Counted from the first letter of the stretch, positions 18,101 through 26,722 are shown. The stretch is 64,000 bases of DNA from Aggregatilinea lenta (GCF_003569045.1 NZ_BFCB01000002.1:971504-1035503); one strand, 5' to 3'. The notes: generated from the sequence alone by a model not told the origin. Translations and numbers: made by a program.

Positions 18101-18586
18101 TTCCTGTTCGGCTATGGCAAGGATACGATCGGCTGGCTGGCCAGCAACCGCGTCAGCCTGACCCGCGCGGGTGAGGACGTAGCGCTGAACACGTTGCCGA
18201 TGCTAGACGGCAACATCCAGGGCATCCGCGTGCAGGCATGGCCGATTGTGTGGACCGCCGCCGACGACGACGTGGGCCTGTCGTATGGGCAGACGGTAGA
18301 CGCCGCGCTGGAAGAGGGCGGCACCGCGTCGTGGACCTTCAACGGGACCGAGGGCGACATCGTCACCGTGGCCGCCGAGGCCGCTTCCGGGCTGGACACA
18401 TACCTGACGCTGACCGCGCCGGACGGCACGGTGCTGGTCGAGGATGACGACGACGGCCCCGGCCTGAACGCGCTGATCGAGGGCGAGGCGCTGCCCGCCA
18501 CCGGCGTGTACACGGTCGAGCTGCGCAGCGTCAGCGGCGCGGGCACGGTCAACGTCACGCTGAGCAACGCCTCGGTCGGGCAGTAG
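15158..18586 (+). CDS. Transmembrane Ser/Thr protein kinase with extracellular SH3b and sensor domains
   Basis: 1142 residues. The kinase domain (about 14-280) has glycine loop GRGGMAMV (21-28), Lys43, catalytic HRDLKPNN (134-141), DFG (154-156) and APE (181-183), so it should be active. A Pro/Ala linker leads to one membrane helix (about 357-380). Outside are a Thr/Pro-rich stalk, an SH3b domain (about 445-510), a second Thr/Pro stalk, a domain of unknown type (about 555-720), a concanavalin-like sandwich (about 745-930) and a C-terminal PPC-like beta domain (about 1035-1142). It probably senses cell-wall or carbohydrate ligands and phosphorylates cytosolic targets; FHA proteins encoded at 38-40 kb are possible readers. 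Confidence 0.92.
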   Translation: MASDDLIGARLGQYEIKSVLGRGGMAMVYLARQTSMDRDVAIKVMARELADDEQFVQRFEHEAQVIARLQHPHILPVIDFGREGKSIYIVMRLVRGGSLDDRLRGGPLPLKTASRMLTQIASALTFAHEQGVIHRDLKPNNVLLDERDNAYLTDFGIAKMLAGTSKLTATGNVLGTPAYMAPEQWRGEAVDARTDIYSLGVVLYEMLCGCLPFSGETPFTLMYKHFNDPPPLPTSIKPDLPKPIEAVIMRALAKHADERYQSADEMAEDFNRAVNGLPTAAQNVPAQDALDATLIGEGDFATQGGAMRPGGDQPTLAPQPGGPPPVTPPPMAAATASPATPAPSTVAAAQKRGLSPVLIAVAAIILIGLIGGGGYLIFGGGEDEPDPTPLVVLPTETPTDTPAPTDTNTPQPTDTHTPQPTATDTPEPTATSTPAPTSTPRTTTATVVTERVTVRRGPGFDFESIGTLARDEEALVNGVSSDGGWYQIVYGAQLGWISAESVRISGNTNILEIDWPTATPEPSNTPLPTDTDTPEPTATHTPEPTQTESGATPTLDPALTDPALFVPASFEPITLDNIDISLDYPTAWAEPTFVGREHSLYAVPVADPLYDLYPSIVIARGTPDQLVTDGMTDDATDPATAVEHPYGIDFGPVHEVVNDFAYPAYKIDVREADLHAWVWLIEVAGDDWLYVVALAPTGDYDKAFADQVLNPMLESLTIDDQPLVAGTSTTATPESGQVLTDMPLVLGSPVLDRFDDNQNQWRFGTIADGHLTLEIPELDFLGWTFSDVLTDVGPAFYMQATIHLVVEPNRYEYGLVFRTVTDADFYFYSIDHNGRYSFFKAVDGEWVELIPYTTNTLTQTGPNAENVLGALVLGDYIELYLNGEVIGAVVDDSHLTGDMRLSAYSYSDADGMPTVTFDDFVYLPLNIPTDSTFTEQATAVIGTVLPGQAELLTLPEYTSQQLDTFNEGDQVVIFARSQDSQFLFGYGKDTIGWLASNRVSLTRAGEDVALNTLPMLDGNIQGIRVQAWPIVWTAADDDVGLSYGQTVDAALEEGGTASWTFNGTEGDIVTVAAEAASGLDTYLTLTAPDGTVLVEDDDDGPGLNALIEGEALPATGVYTVELRSVSGAGTVNVTLSNASVGQ

Positions 18587-18643
18587 CGGCACGCAAAGCC
18601 GCGCGGCGCGCAACACACGACGCACTCCAACCGTAATACAGAA

Positions 18644-18671
18644 GGGCGGGCCTCATTAGCCCGCCCTTTTT
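18644..18671 (+). terminator. Rho-independent terminator after the kinase gene
   Basis: Perfect 8-bp stem GGGCGGGC (18644-18651) / GCCCGCCC (18659-18666), seven-base loop, then five T. It lies about 60 bp past the stop codon. Confidence 0.9.
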
Positions 18672-18730
18672 CCACTGGGGTGGTCGGAATGAGCTGCTCC
18701 GTCACACTCCCGGCCCGGCCCACTTCCCGG

Positions 18731-18736
18731 TATAAT
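18731..18736 (+). promoter_or_regulatory. -10 box TATAAT
   Basis: Perfect TATAAT 33-38 bp upstream of the ATG starts at 18767/18770. There is no recognisable -35. Confidence 0.55.
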
Positions 18737-18769
18737 CTACGCGGAGCCACGAAACAAAGGACTGGTATG

Positions 18770-20164
18770 ATGAGCTTCGAACGCACGGACTTTCCTTTTC
18801 CAGACGACGAGCCGGACGAGACGCCTGCCGCCGAGGAACCCGCCACGGAGCCGCAGGACGACGCCGGCGCACTGCCGGACGTCGCACCGCCCCAGATCGT
18901 GGCCGAAACGCCGATCGGCGGCATGCCGCGCCCGGTGATCCAGCCGCCCGCGCCGGATAGGGTTGAGCCGCCAGCCGCCGCACCTGCACCCGATCCGGAC
19001 GCGGAGAGCGGCGGTCCGGATTCCGTTCCATCCATTGTGAGCAGCGTAGAGGCCGAAGCGGACGCCACACAGACGGACGCATCAGAAGCAGAAGCCGGGT
19101 CGGACGAGGGACCATCGCCGAGTGACGTCGCGCCCGCCACCGATGCACCGCTCGTGGAGGCGGTCGAAGCCGCCGAAGCACTGAAGGCGGCAGAAGCGGA
19201 GGCAGAAGCCAACGCGCCCGAGGAGCCGCCCGCGAGCGCCGCCCCGGTCGATGCGCCGGTTACCGGTGAACCCGCCATCGAGCAGCCTGTTCCGGAGTCG
19301 CCGACGCTGGTGTCACGCCCCACCGAGCCGAAGCCGCTGTTCGCCGCTGCGGATAAGATCGACAAGCCCGACGAGTGGGACGACGATCTCTCGCCGGAGC
19401 TGGCCGCGATCCTGTTCTCAGGCGAGGACGAGAAGCCCGCCCGGTCCCCGGACGCCGCACCGACGCCCGCTCCGGCGGCGACCGCGCATCCCGCGCCCGC
19501 GCCGACGCCGAAGACGCCCACACCTCCCGTCACCCGATCCGCCACGCCGTCCGCGATCACGCCGTCGCCCGCTACACCGCCACCGGCGCAGCCGGTCCAC
19601 CTGACCGACACGGCGGACGCGCGCACGCTGCCGATCAGTGCGGAAGGCATCAGCGCCGCCGCGCCGGAGACGCGCCCGGAGGGTAAGGCCCGCTACGTGC
19701 GCGTCGAGGAGCCGCTGAAGGGCGACCAGGGCCAGCGCACGTCGGAAACGTGGGAGTACCAGGGGCCGGATCGCCCGCAGGTCAAGGGGCGCGAGCTGCG
19801 CACGGTGAAGATCGAGGAGTTCAGCTTCGCGGACGGGTCGTGGAAGTGGCGCTTCGAGCGCAAGTACGGCGATCGCGGCTACGACCGCCGCACGGTCCGC
19901 GCCAATGCGGATCGCTCGTACGTCGAGCGGGTGGACGAGATCAACGCGCCGGACGATCTGGCCGGGAAGCGTGTCAAGCGCCGCGACGAGGATGCGATGA
20001 TCCTGGCCGCGCCGGTGCAGGCCGCGCCGCCGCACCGGGGACTGCTCAGCCGCCTGTTCGGGCGCGGCGCGCAGCACGACGTGCCGCGCGGCGACCCGTC
20101 GTGGCGTTCGGCCACCCTCGACGAGGTCAAGCACGCCCGCAGAACTGGCGGCGACGCGTTCTAG
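18770..20164 (+). CDS. Acidic, Pro/Ala-rich disordered protein with a conserved-looking C-terminal domain
   Basis: 464 residues. Residues about 1-290 are rich in Pro, Ala, Glu and Asp with few hydrophobics and are probably disordered. A folded, charged segment follows (about 305-465), with RYVRVEEPLKG, TWEYQGPDRP, RTVKIEEFSFADGSWKWRFERKYGDRGY and a basic tail. I know no family for it and it has no signal peptide. A start at 18770 (or 18767) fits the TATAAT at 18731. The compositional bias makes distant homology unreliable. Confidence 0.65.
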   Translation: MSFERTDFPFPDDEPDETPAAEEPATEPQDDAGALPDVAPPQIVAETPIGGMPRPVIQPPAPDRVEPPAAAPAPDPDAESGGPDSVPSIVSSVEAEADATQTDASEAEAGSDEGPSPSDVAPATDAPLVEAVEAAEALKAAEAEAEANAPEEPPASAAPVDAPVTGEPAIEQPVPESPTLVSRPTEPKPLFAAADKIDKPDEWDDDLSPELAAILFSGEDEKPARSPDAAPTPAPAATAHPAPAPTPKTPTPPVTRSATPSAITPSPATPPPAQPVHLTDTADARTLPISAEGISAAAPETRPEGKARYVRVEEPLKGDQGQRTSETWEYQGPDRPQVKGRELRTVKIEEFSFADGSWKWRFERKYGDRGYDRRTVRANADRSYVERVDEINAPDDLAGKRVKRRDEDAMILAAPVQAAPPHRGLLSRLFGRGAQHDVPRGDPSWRSATLDEVKHARRTGGDAF

Positions 20165-20183
20165 GCCAACCAACACCGGTCCC

Positions 20184-20230
20184 AAAAAAACCTAAGGTGA
20201 AGGGGCAGCAAACACACCCTTCACCTTAGG
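20184..20230 (-). terminator. Terminator of the GAF-domain gene
   Basis: A 14-bp perfect stem CCTAAGGTGAAGGG (20191-20204) / CCCTTCACCTTAGG (20217-20230). On the minus strand it is followed by seven T (20190-20184). It sits between two convergent genes. Confidence 0.9.
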
Positions 20231-20259
20231 CCCCGCCAAAACCAGCTACTTACGTACCG

Positions 20260-20868
20260 TTACGCCACACCCTCTACCAGCATTCGCGCCGCCTGATCAC
20301 AAAATACGTCAAATACCCCCCGGTACAACCGGCTGCGAGCGGGATTATTGAGGTAGAGCACGCCGATGACTTCGTCGTCGGACCACAGCGGCCCGCATAA
20401 GATCGACAGCGGCGTGTTGTCGTCCAGAGTGCGCACGAACAACTGCGATTCGCCCGATTTGACCGCCAGCGACACCGCCCGCCGGTCGGCGGCGACCAGG
20501 GTATGCGGCACGTAATGCCCCTGCATGTCGCGCCCGGTGCAGTAGCGCATGCGCCCGTCGTCCTCGTGCCGGATCACGTAGGCGTGCTCGGCGTGGAATT
20601 GCTGAATGGCCCGCATCACCAGCGCATCCAGCCGGGAGCCGTAGCTCGCTATGCGACTCTGCCCGCCCGACGACGGCGCCGGAACGGGCGGCGAATAGGC
20701 ATAGGGGGCCGTTGCTTCGGTAACCGGCTCTCCGGCCCAGGTTTGCTGCGCTTCCTGTGCCTCGAATGCGTCCCCCGCCTGAGGCACAGCCGCCCGATCT
20801 TCACCCTCAGCCGCGTCGGGTTTCTTCAGAAACGCGATCAGCCTCCGTACAATGCTTGCGCTCGCCAT
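20260..20868 (-). CDS. GAF-domain protein
   Basis: About 202 residues. An Ala/Glu/Pro-rich linker (about 15-75) leads into a GAF-type domain (about 78-200), with LVMRAIQQFHAEHAYVIR, a central SLAVKSGESQLFVRTLDD and the typical ending ILCGPLWSDDEVIGVLYLNN...FDVFCDQAARML. There is no output domain, so it may act as a ligand-binding adaptor; the ligand is unknown. ATG 20868 is chosen over GTG 20910, which lies only about 12 bp from a minus-strand TATACT (20928-20923). Confidence 0.75.
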   Translation of the reverse strand: MASASIVRRLIAFLKKPDAAEGEDRAAVPQAGDAFEAQEAQQTWAGEPVTEATAPYAYSPPVPAPSSGGQSRIASYGSRLDALVMRAIQQFHAEHAYVIRHEDDGRMRYCTGRDMQGHYVPHTLVAADRRAVSLAVKSGESQLFVRTLDDNTPLSILCGPLWSDDEVIGVLYLNNPARSRLYRGVFDVFCDQAARMLVEGVA

Positions 20869-20914
20869 TGCAATAGTCACCCACCATTGCTTAAACAACC
20901 CTTTTGGCACAGTT

Positions 20915-20929
20915 CTATACTCAGTATAG
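20915..20929 (-). promoter_or_regulatory. Palindrome over the -10 box of the GAF gene
   Basis: CTATACTCAGTATAG is a perfect 15-base palindrome that includes a minus-strand TATACT. It could be an operator overlapping the promoter; no regulator is identified. Confidence 0.4.
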
Positions 20930-21058
20930 GAATAAGCCGCCGCCGTGCCTATAGCACTTGAATACTGTTAATTGTTTGGATCGCATTTACAACTGCTTTA
21001 ATGATCCCGCAATGCTTGCCCACCGCAGATCGCGTGCGCGGCGGGCGGCAAGCTCGCC

Positions 21059-21064
21059 TATAAT
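21059..21064 (+). promoter_or_regulatory. -10 box TATAAT
   Basis: TATAAT about 68 bp upstream of the GTG start of the small membrane protein at 21132. Confidence 0.4.
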
Positions 21065-21131
21065 GGAGACAGGAAGCCTTCGCGCGCCTTGCGCCGCGTG
21101 CCGCCCCGGCGGCAGAAATGGAACGCATCCG

Positions 21132-21323
21132 GTGAAGCTCACTCTCCGCACCCTGCTGCTCATCGTTGACGGGCTGGCGCTCGTCGGGTTGATCGCCTTC
21201 AGCGTGCTGGCGGCGCTCCATCCACGCCAGGACGGCTATCTCGTCGCGCAGATTGTGACGATCGTTGTCGTGCTGGTCCTGGCGCTGGTGCTGCGGCGGA
21301 CGCGCCCGCCGCGGCTGCGGTGA
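21132..21323 (+). CDS. Small two-helix membrane protein
   Basis: 63 residues from GTG 21132: two hydrophobic segments (about 5-25 and 34-52) and a basic tail RRTRPPRLR. No family is recognised. An ATG at 21063 in the same frame overlaps the TATAAT box and would add a polar, non-signal-like extension, so the shorter form is preferred. The ribosome-binding site is weak. It is convergent with the LysM glycosidase gene. Confidence 0.45.
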   Translation: MKLTLRTLLLIVDGLALVGLIAFSVLAALHPRQDGYLVAQIVTIVVVLVLALVLRRTRPPRLR

Positions 21324-21342
21324 CGGGAGCGGGAAACGGCGC

Positions 21343-21375
21343 AAAAAGCGGCGAGCCTCGGAAGAGACTCGCCGC
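21343..21375 (-). terminator. Terminator of the LysM glycosidase gene
   Basis: Stem GCGGCGAG (21348-21355) / CTCGCCGC (21368-21375), followed on the minus strand by five T (21347-21343). It starts about 40 bp past the stop codon. Confidence 0.8.
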
Positions 21376-21414
21376 GTGGTCAATCGAAAGGGTCGGACGG
21401 TCGAGCGGTGGCGC

Positions 21415-22863
21415 TTACTGCAAGGCCGCGCCCAACGCCGAGCACGCCGGGCAGCCGCCACCCGGACGGACGATCGCGTATCCGGCAGCCGGGTCGGCGC
21501 CGTAGTCCGTGAAGTCCATGTTCCAGATGATCATCAGGCGGACCTTGCCGCTCTGGCGGGCGAGCTGTGCCGCACGGGCCAGCCACTGCGCCTGCTGCGC
21601 GACGGTGGTGTTGTTGCCCCACTCGAAGCCGGCGGGCAGCGCACCATAGCCCTCAGGGGTCACGTAGCCCAGCTCGGTGAAGCACAGAGGCCGCGAGCCG
21701 CCAAACGCGTTCCAGTAGGTGTTGACCATGCCCCAGAAGTAGCGCGTGTAGTAGTTGTCACGCGGGTCGCCCGTGGTCTGGTCCGGCGAGACGATGCCTT
21801 CGTTGTAGTGGATGCCGATGCAGTCCATGTAGTTGGCCGCACCCGCCGCCGCGAGGCCCGCGACGTAGCGGTCGTCGTTCCAGACGGCAGCCGAGCCAAA
21901 CGCGCCTTCCGCGCCGGTCGGGGACGGGGCCGCGCTGATGACCATCACGCTGGAGTTCGCGCCCTTGATGGCGGAGTACGCCTTCTGGAGCATCTGGGTG
22001 TACATCTGCGGGCTGATCTGCCCGTTCGGCCATTCGCGGTCGAGGTTCGGCTCGTTCCAGACTTCGATCGCGTCCGGCCCCAGCGCGGCCACGCCGCCCA
22101 GGTAGCCCGCGAACTGGTCCATGTACGAGGTGCCGCCAGAGCCAAGCTGGCCCTTGTCGCCCACGATGCCGAGCAGGATGCGGAAGCCCTGGCCGTGCGC
22201 CTGATCGATCAGCGCCTTCACGCCGGACGGATCGTCACCCTGGGTGTAGCGCACCTGGCGTTTGATCCACGTCATTTGTGCCTGCCGCATCAGGTCAGGA
22301 TAAGCGAAGCTGTCCACGTGCGCGCCCAAACCGAACGATCCGACCGGCTGGCCGGGGATCGGGGTGGCCTGCGGCGCAGTGGTGGGCTGCGGCTGGCCGG
22401 GGACCGCCGTCGGCTGCGGCGCGACGGTCGAACCCGGAATCGTCAGCACCTGACCGACGTAGATCAGGTTCGGGTTGGCGATGCCATTCGCTTGCGCAAT
22501 CGCGGTAATCGTCGAGTTGAACTGGAGCGCGATCTTGTACAGCGTATCGCCCCCCACCACGGTGTACGTTCCACCCGTCGCAGGCGGCGGGGTCACGGTC
22601 ACGGGCTGCTGTGGCGTCGAGCCGGCCACCGGGATCTTCAGCACCTGGCCGGAATAGATCAGGTTCGGGTTGGCAATCCCATTGAGCGCCGCGAGCGCGG
22701 CTACCGTGGTATTGTACTGAAGTGAGATTCGGAACAGGTTTTCACCCGCACGCACGGTATGCGTCGTGCCGGAATCCTGAGCCAGGGCCGCTCCAGGCTG
22801 GTACAGCGCCGGAGCCAGCAAGGCTACCACCAGCAGGCCAAAAACAATCCATTTCAGGCGCAT
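21415..22863 (-). CDS. Secreted glycoside hydrolase (clan A-like) with two LysM domains
   Basis: 482 residues. Signal peptide about 1-29, LysM1 about 35-78, LysM2 about 99-143, a Pro/Thr linker, then a TIM-barrel-like domain (about 176-480). The likely acid/base Glu271 is in EVWNEPN and the likely nucleophile Glu397 in CFTELGY, the two-Glu arrangement of clan-A glycosidases. The LysM modules should hold the enzyme on peptidoglycan or related GlcNAc polymers; the exact substrate is not visible. A minus-strand TATGAT (22908-22903) and CGAGGAGC just before the start ATG support the start. Confidence 0.88.
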   Translation of the reverse strand: MRLKWIVFGLLVVALLAPALYQPGAALAQDSGTTHTVRAGENLFRISLQYNTTVAALAALNGIANPNLIYSGQVLKIPVAGSTPQQPVTVTPPPATGGTYTVVGGDTLYKIALQFNSTITAIAQANGIANPNLIYVGQVLTIPGSTVAPQPTAVPGQPQPTTAPQATPIPGQPVGSFGLGAHVDSFAYPDLMRQAQMTWIKRQVRYTQGDDPSGVKALIDQAHGQGFRILLGIVGDKGQLGSGGTSYMDQFAGYLGGVAALGPDAIEVWNEPNLDREWPNGQISPQMYTQMLQKAYSAIKGANSSVMVISAAPSPTGAEGAFGSAAVWNDDRYVAGLAAAGAANYMDCIGIHYNEGIVSPDQTTGDPRDNYYTRYFWGMVNTYWNAFGGSRPLCFTELGYVTPEGYGALPAGFEWGNNTTVAQQAQWLARAAQLARQSGKVRLMIIWNMDFTDYGADPAAGYAIVRPGGGCPACSALGAALQ

Positions 22864-22902
22864 CGCGTAAGCTCCTCGTTTGAATTTTCAAATTCCCCTT
22901 TA

Positions 22903-22908
22903 ATCATA
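22903..22908 (-). promoter_or_regulatory. -10 box of the LysM glycosidase gene
   Basis: TATGAT on the minus strand, 40 bp upstream of the ATG at 22863. Confidence 0.45.
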
Positions 22909-23082
22909 ATAGTGAAAAATGAGAATTGCACAACTATCGTAAGTGACTTCATTGGAGGCGCATGAAGTGACTCCGAGGCGAAACGGCGCTGACAGGCGCT
23001 TTTTGAAAGCCCCTGCGGCTGCGGATAGACTCATTGACGTATTAATCGATGCATGATGTCAACCCACGAAAAGGACGCCGTG

Positions 23083-23955
23083 ATGATCCCCCTTCCTGCT
23101 GTGATGCAGCGCCTGCAAGACGCCGCGCTGGCCTGGGCCGCCGAGCAGCCGGATATCCGCGCGGTGGTGCGGGTCGGCTCATTTGCCCGCGCATACCGTC
23201 CCGCCGACGCGCTGTCCGACCTGGACCTGATCCTGTACACCGCCACGCCCGCGCGCTATAAGGACTGGGGCGACTGGATCGCGGGTTTCGGCCCGGCCTG
23301 GGTGAGCGTGCCGTTCGAGCACGCGGGCGACGAGTGCGAGCAGATCGCGATCTACGAGGACGGCGCCAAGCTCGACATGGCGTTCTTCCGCCTGGAACGG
23401 CTGAAGCAGATGGCCGAAGACGGAGCGCTCGACGAGGTGCTGGGACGCGGCTACGTCGCCCTGCTGGACCGGGACGGCCTTGGGGCGCAGCTTCCACCTG
23501 CGCCCGATACCCCGCTGCCCGGCGATCCGCCGGACGAGCGCGCCTACCGCGCCGCTGTGGACCATTTCTGGTACGACGCCGCGCAGACTGCCAAATACCT
23601 GTGGCGCGGCCAGTTGTGGGTCGCCAAGCTGCTCGACGCGCGCCTGAAAACCAGCCTGCTGGCGATGCTCGAATGGCACGCCCGCGCGCTGAACGGCCCG
23701 GACTGCGACACGTGGCTCGACGGGCGCTTCATGGCCGACTGGGCCGATCCGGCGGCGTATGACGCGCTGCACGGGGCGTTCGGGCACTTCGACGCGGCGG
23801 ACAGCCGGCGCGCGCTCGGCGCGTCGATCGCGCTGTTCCGGCGACTGGCGACGGAAACCGCCGCGCGGCTCGGTTACACCTATCCCGCCGAGCTGGACGC
23901 GCGGATCAGCCGTTTCATCGCGCAGATTGAGGCGGGAACGCCGCCGCCACGCTAG
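23083..23955 (+). CDS. Aminoglycoside 6-adenylyltransferase-like nucleotidyltransferase
   Basis: 290 residues. The nucleotidyltransferase signature GSFARAYRPADALSDLDL gives a GS motif followed by the DxD pair that binds Mg-ATP. The C-terminal helical half (FWYDAAQTAKYLWRGQLWVAK...LLAMLEWHARA) matches the streptomycin adenylyltransferase (ANT(6)/AadK-type) layout. Whether it modifies antibiotics or another substrate is not known; in environmental bacteria these are often intrinsic genes. ATG 23083 has AAGGA about 8 bp upstream; ATG 23053 is an alternative. Confidence 0.82.
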   Translation: MIPLPAVMQRLQDAALAWAAEQPDIRAVVRVGSFARAYRPADALSDLDLILYTATPARYKDWGDWIAGFGPAWVSVPFEHAGDECEQIAIYEDGAKLDMAFFRLERLKQMAEDGALDEVLGRGYVALLDRDGLGAQLPPAPDTPLPGDPPDERAYRAAVDHFWYDAAQTAKYLWRGQLWVAKLLDARLKTSLLAMLEWHARALNGPDCDTWLDGRFMADWADPAAYDALHGAFGHFDAADSRRALGASIALFRRLATETAARLGYTYPAELDARISRFIAQIEAGTPPPR

Positions 23956-24042
23956 CCTTTAATCCTGCTTGCACGTTGCCCGCCCACGCGCTACAGTTCC
24001 CGGCGTGTATGGCTGGCCCGCCTCAGGAGAAGACCAACGACC

Positions 24043-24834
24043 ATGCAGCCGAAACTGACCTTCGTGCAGATCTCCGATTCGCACCTCGGCCCGACGCGTG
24101 ACTTCGAGAAGCACGGCGTCCGGCCTTACGATTGCTTGCAGCGTTTCATCACCCTGTTCAACGACGCCCCGCTCCAGCCGGACTTCCTGCTGCACAGCGG
24201 CGACGTCTCCGACGACGGCAGCCCGGCCTCGTACGCGCTGGCGAGCGAGCTGTTCGCGCAGATCAACGTGCCGGTGTACTTCGTGAACGGCAATCACGAC
24301 TCGGTCGCCACGCTGCGCCGCCTGATGGACGCGAACGCCACCGCCCACAGCGGCAATCCCGACGCGCCGCTGAGCTATACGTTCGACCTGAAGGACGAGC
24401 GCTTCCTGGTGCTGGACGCGTTCAGCGAGACGGTGCCGCAGCCGCTCGGCTTCATGAGCGAGGCGCAGATCGCGTTCCTGCGGGCGGAGACAGAAAGCGG
24501 CACGCTGCCGCTGACTGTGTTCGTGCATTACCCGCCGTTCGAGATGGGATCGCCGTGGCTGGACGAGCACATGCCGATCACCAACGGCGAGGACCTGCAC
24601 CAGGCGCTGCTGCCCGCCCGCGACCGGCTGCGCGGCGTGTTCGGCGGGCACCTGCACCGCCCCTGCCAGACGACGCGCAACGGCATTACGTACTGCACCA
24701 CCGCCAGCGTGGCGTTTCAATATACGTGGCACGGCTGGGAGGATCTGCCGATCTACGACCCGGCGACCCCGTCCGGCTATCTGGTGACGCGCTACTTCGA
24801 CCGGCACGTCGTCGCCACCCACTACTCGTTCTGA
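24043..24834 (+). CDS. Calcineurin-type metallophosphoesterase (CpdA/GpdQ-like)
   Basis: 263 residues with all metal ligands of the class: DSH (Asp12, His14), GDVSD (Asp54), GNHD (84-86), the His in FVHYPP (about 165) and GGHLHR (about 204-209). The order and length fit the cyclic-nucleotide or glycerophosphodiester phosphodiesterases of the CpdA/GpdQ type. The substrate is not predictable from the sequence. CAGGAG lies upstream of the start ATG. A single gene followed by a repeat block. Confidence 0.9.
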   Translation: MQPKLTFVQISDSHLGPTRDFEKHGVRPYDCLQRFITLFNDAPLQPDFLLHSGDVSDDGSPASYALASELFAQINVPVYFVNGNHDSVATLRRLMDANATAHSGNPDAPLSYTFDLKDERFLVLDAFSETVPQPLGFMSEAQIAFLRAETESGTLPLTVFVHYPPFEMGSPWLDEHMPITNGEDLHQALLPARDRLRGVFGGHLHRPCQTTRNGITYCTTASVAFQYTWHGWEDLPIYDPATPSGYLVTRYFDRHVVATHYSF

Positions 24835-25272
24835 TCGGGCGGCGAGAAGCTGAGAAGCCATAACAAAAGGCAAACGCGACCTCACCCCCTGCCCCCTCTC
24901 CAATCTGGGTTGGAGCTATTCCAATTGCCAATGGTCCCGCTTTGTAGGGGGAGGTTTGTAACCTACCCTGCCCTTTTCTCCCAGTCTCACATAAGCGTAG
25001 CGGGGAAAACGGGCGGAGCAAGCCCCGCCCCTACGGCGCATGGGTTGCTCCCCTCTCCAGCAAGGACTGGAGAGGGGCCGGGGGTGAGGTCGCGGTGAAT
25101 AACGCGGCGCGGCTCTGCACACCGTAAATTCTATGCGTCACCGGAGCGTAAGACGCGAAAATACTGTACACTGAATGCGGTCAATTCGATCAACGGGCCT
25201 GGGGTGGCCCCGACACGATCCACGGTTACGTACCACTACTTATCGCTGAGAAAGGGGATCGAGCGGTAACCT
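24835..25272. repeat. Repeat block: PU-B (truncated), two PU-A and a full PU-B
   Basis: A truncated reverse PU-B lies at 24876-24915, a PU-A at 24944-24968 (centre GGTTTGTAACC), a half PU-A at 25011-25034 (centre GGAGCAAGCC) and a forward PU-B at 25047-25096. The 180 bp before the phosphomutase start contain TACACT near 25163 and GAGAAAGGGGATC near the start codon. Confidence 0.75.
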
Positions 25273-26709
25273 ATGAGCATCCGATTCGGAACCGACGGCT
25301 GGCGTGCCGTCATCGCTGAAACCTTCACCTTCGGTAACTTGCGGCTGGTCGCACAGGCCGTCGCCGACTACGTCACGCAGGAATTTCCCGACCACGACAA
25401 CCCGGAAGTCGTCATCGGCTTCGATACGCGCTTCCTCTCCGACCGCTTCGCGATCGAGACGGCGCGCGTGCTGGCCGCCAACGGCATCGTGACGTGGCTG
25501 TCGCGCACGGACGCGCCGACGCCCGCCATCAGCTACAACGTCAAGCACAAGAACGCCGTCGCGGGCGTGGTGATCACCGCGTCACACAACCCGCCGCGCT
25601 ACAACGGCTTCAAGCTCAAGGCCGCTTACGGCGGCTCGGCGCTGCCCTCCGAATGCCAGCTCGTCGAGAGCTTCCTCGAAGCGGCCCAGCGTGAGGCGCG
25701 CGGCCCCAATTTGATGAGCTACGAAAAGGCGCTGGACGAGGGCATCATCCGGCGCTTCAACCCGACCAATGCGTATTACGAGCACCTCGAAACGCTGGTC
25801 GACATCGACAAGATCTCCGGCGCGGAGCTGCGCATCGTGGCCGACCCGATGTACGGCAGTGGGCGCACGGCCATCCGCGCGATTCTGTCGCGCACGCGCT
25901 GCCAGGTGACCGAGATTCGCGGCGACCTGAACCCCGGCTTCGGCGGCATCCACCCGGAGCCGATCCGCAAGTACCTGGACGCGATGGCCGCCGCCATCCA
26001 GAACGGGCACGCCGACGTGGGCATCGCCACCGACGGGGACGCGGACCGCGTGGGCGCGATGGACGGCCAGGGCAACTTCGTCGATCCGCACACGATCATG
26101 GCGCTGTCGCTGCGCTACCTGGCCGAAAAACGCGGCTGGACCGGCGACGTGGTCAAAACCGTTTCCACCACCATGCTGGTCAACCGCATCGCGGCCAAAC
26201 ATGGCCTGACGGTGCACGAGACGCCGGTCGGATTCAATCACATCGCGGACCACATGCTCAGCGGCGACGTGCTGATCGGCGGCGAGGAATCGGGCGGGAT
26301 CAGCATCAAGGGACACATCCCTGAGGGCGACGGTATCCTGATGGGCCTGCTGCTGCTGGAGATCATCGCCGATGCAGGCGCGCCGCTGGTGGACATCGTG
26401 GCCGACCTGCAAAAGCAGTACGGGCCAACCTGCTACGAGCGCACCGACTTCCACCTGAAGTCGCCCGTGCCCAAAAAGGAACTGGTGCAGCGGCTGTGCG
26501 AATCGGCTCCGCCCACGATGGCGGGACAGACGGTGCGCGACTGCTTCACGTTCGACGGGATCAAGTTCGTGATGGCCGACGATAGCTGGCTGCTCATCCG
26601 GCCCAGCGGGACCGAGCCGGTGCTGCGCGTCTACGCCGAAGCGCCGACGCAGGACGCCGTCGACGAGCTGCTGGCCGAGGGCCGCCGCATGACGAATATC
26701 GAGGCGTAG
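25273..26709 (+). CDS. Phosphoglucomutase/phosphomannomutase (alpha-D-phosphohexomutase family)
   Basis: 478 residues with the four family motifs: TASHNP with phosphoserine Ser104, metal-binding TDGDADR (about 253-259), sugar-binding GGEESGG (about 336-342) and phosphate-binding RPSGTEP (about 443-449). It interconverts hexose 1- and 6-phosphates and so feeds nucleotide-sugar synthesis, which fits the epimerase and GDP-fucose synthase genes in the window. Whether glucose or mannose is preferred cannot be read from the sequence. GAAAGGGG lies upstream of the start. Confidence 0.93.
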   Translation: MSIRFGTDGWRAVIAETFTFGNLRLVAQAVADYVTQEFPDHDNPEVVIGFDTRFLSDRFAIETARVLAANGIVTWLSRTDAPTPAISYNVKHKNAVAGVVITASHNPPRYNGFKLKAAYGGSALPSECQLVESFLEAAQREARGPNLMSYEKALDEGIIRRFNPTNAYYEHLETLVDIDKISGAELRIVADPMYGSGRTAIRAILSRTRCQVTEIRGDLNPGFGGIHPEPIRKYLDAMAAAIQNGHADVGIATDGDADRVGAMDGQGNFVDPHTIMALSLRYLAEKRGWTGDVVKTVSTTMLVNRIAAKHGLTVHETPVGFNHIADHMLSGDVLIGGEESGGISIKGHIPEGDGILMGLLLLEIIADAGAPLVDIVADLQKQYGPTCYERTDFHLKSPVPKKELVQRLCESAPPTMAGQTVRDCFTFDGIKFVMADDSWLLIRPSGTEPVLRVYAEAPTQDAVDELLAEGRRMTNIEA

Positions 26710-26722
26710 CCAAACGTTACCC

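Noticed and set aside
21265..22725. A 486-codon plus-strand frame over the LysM glycosidase gene
   Set aside because: Shadow of the real minus-strand gene, which has a signal peptide, two LysM domains and catalytic glutamates.
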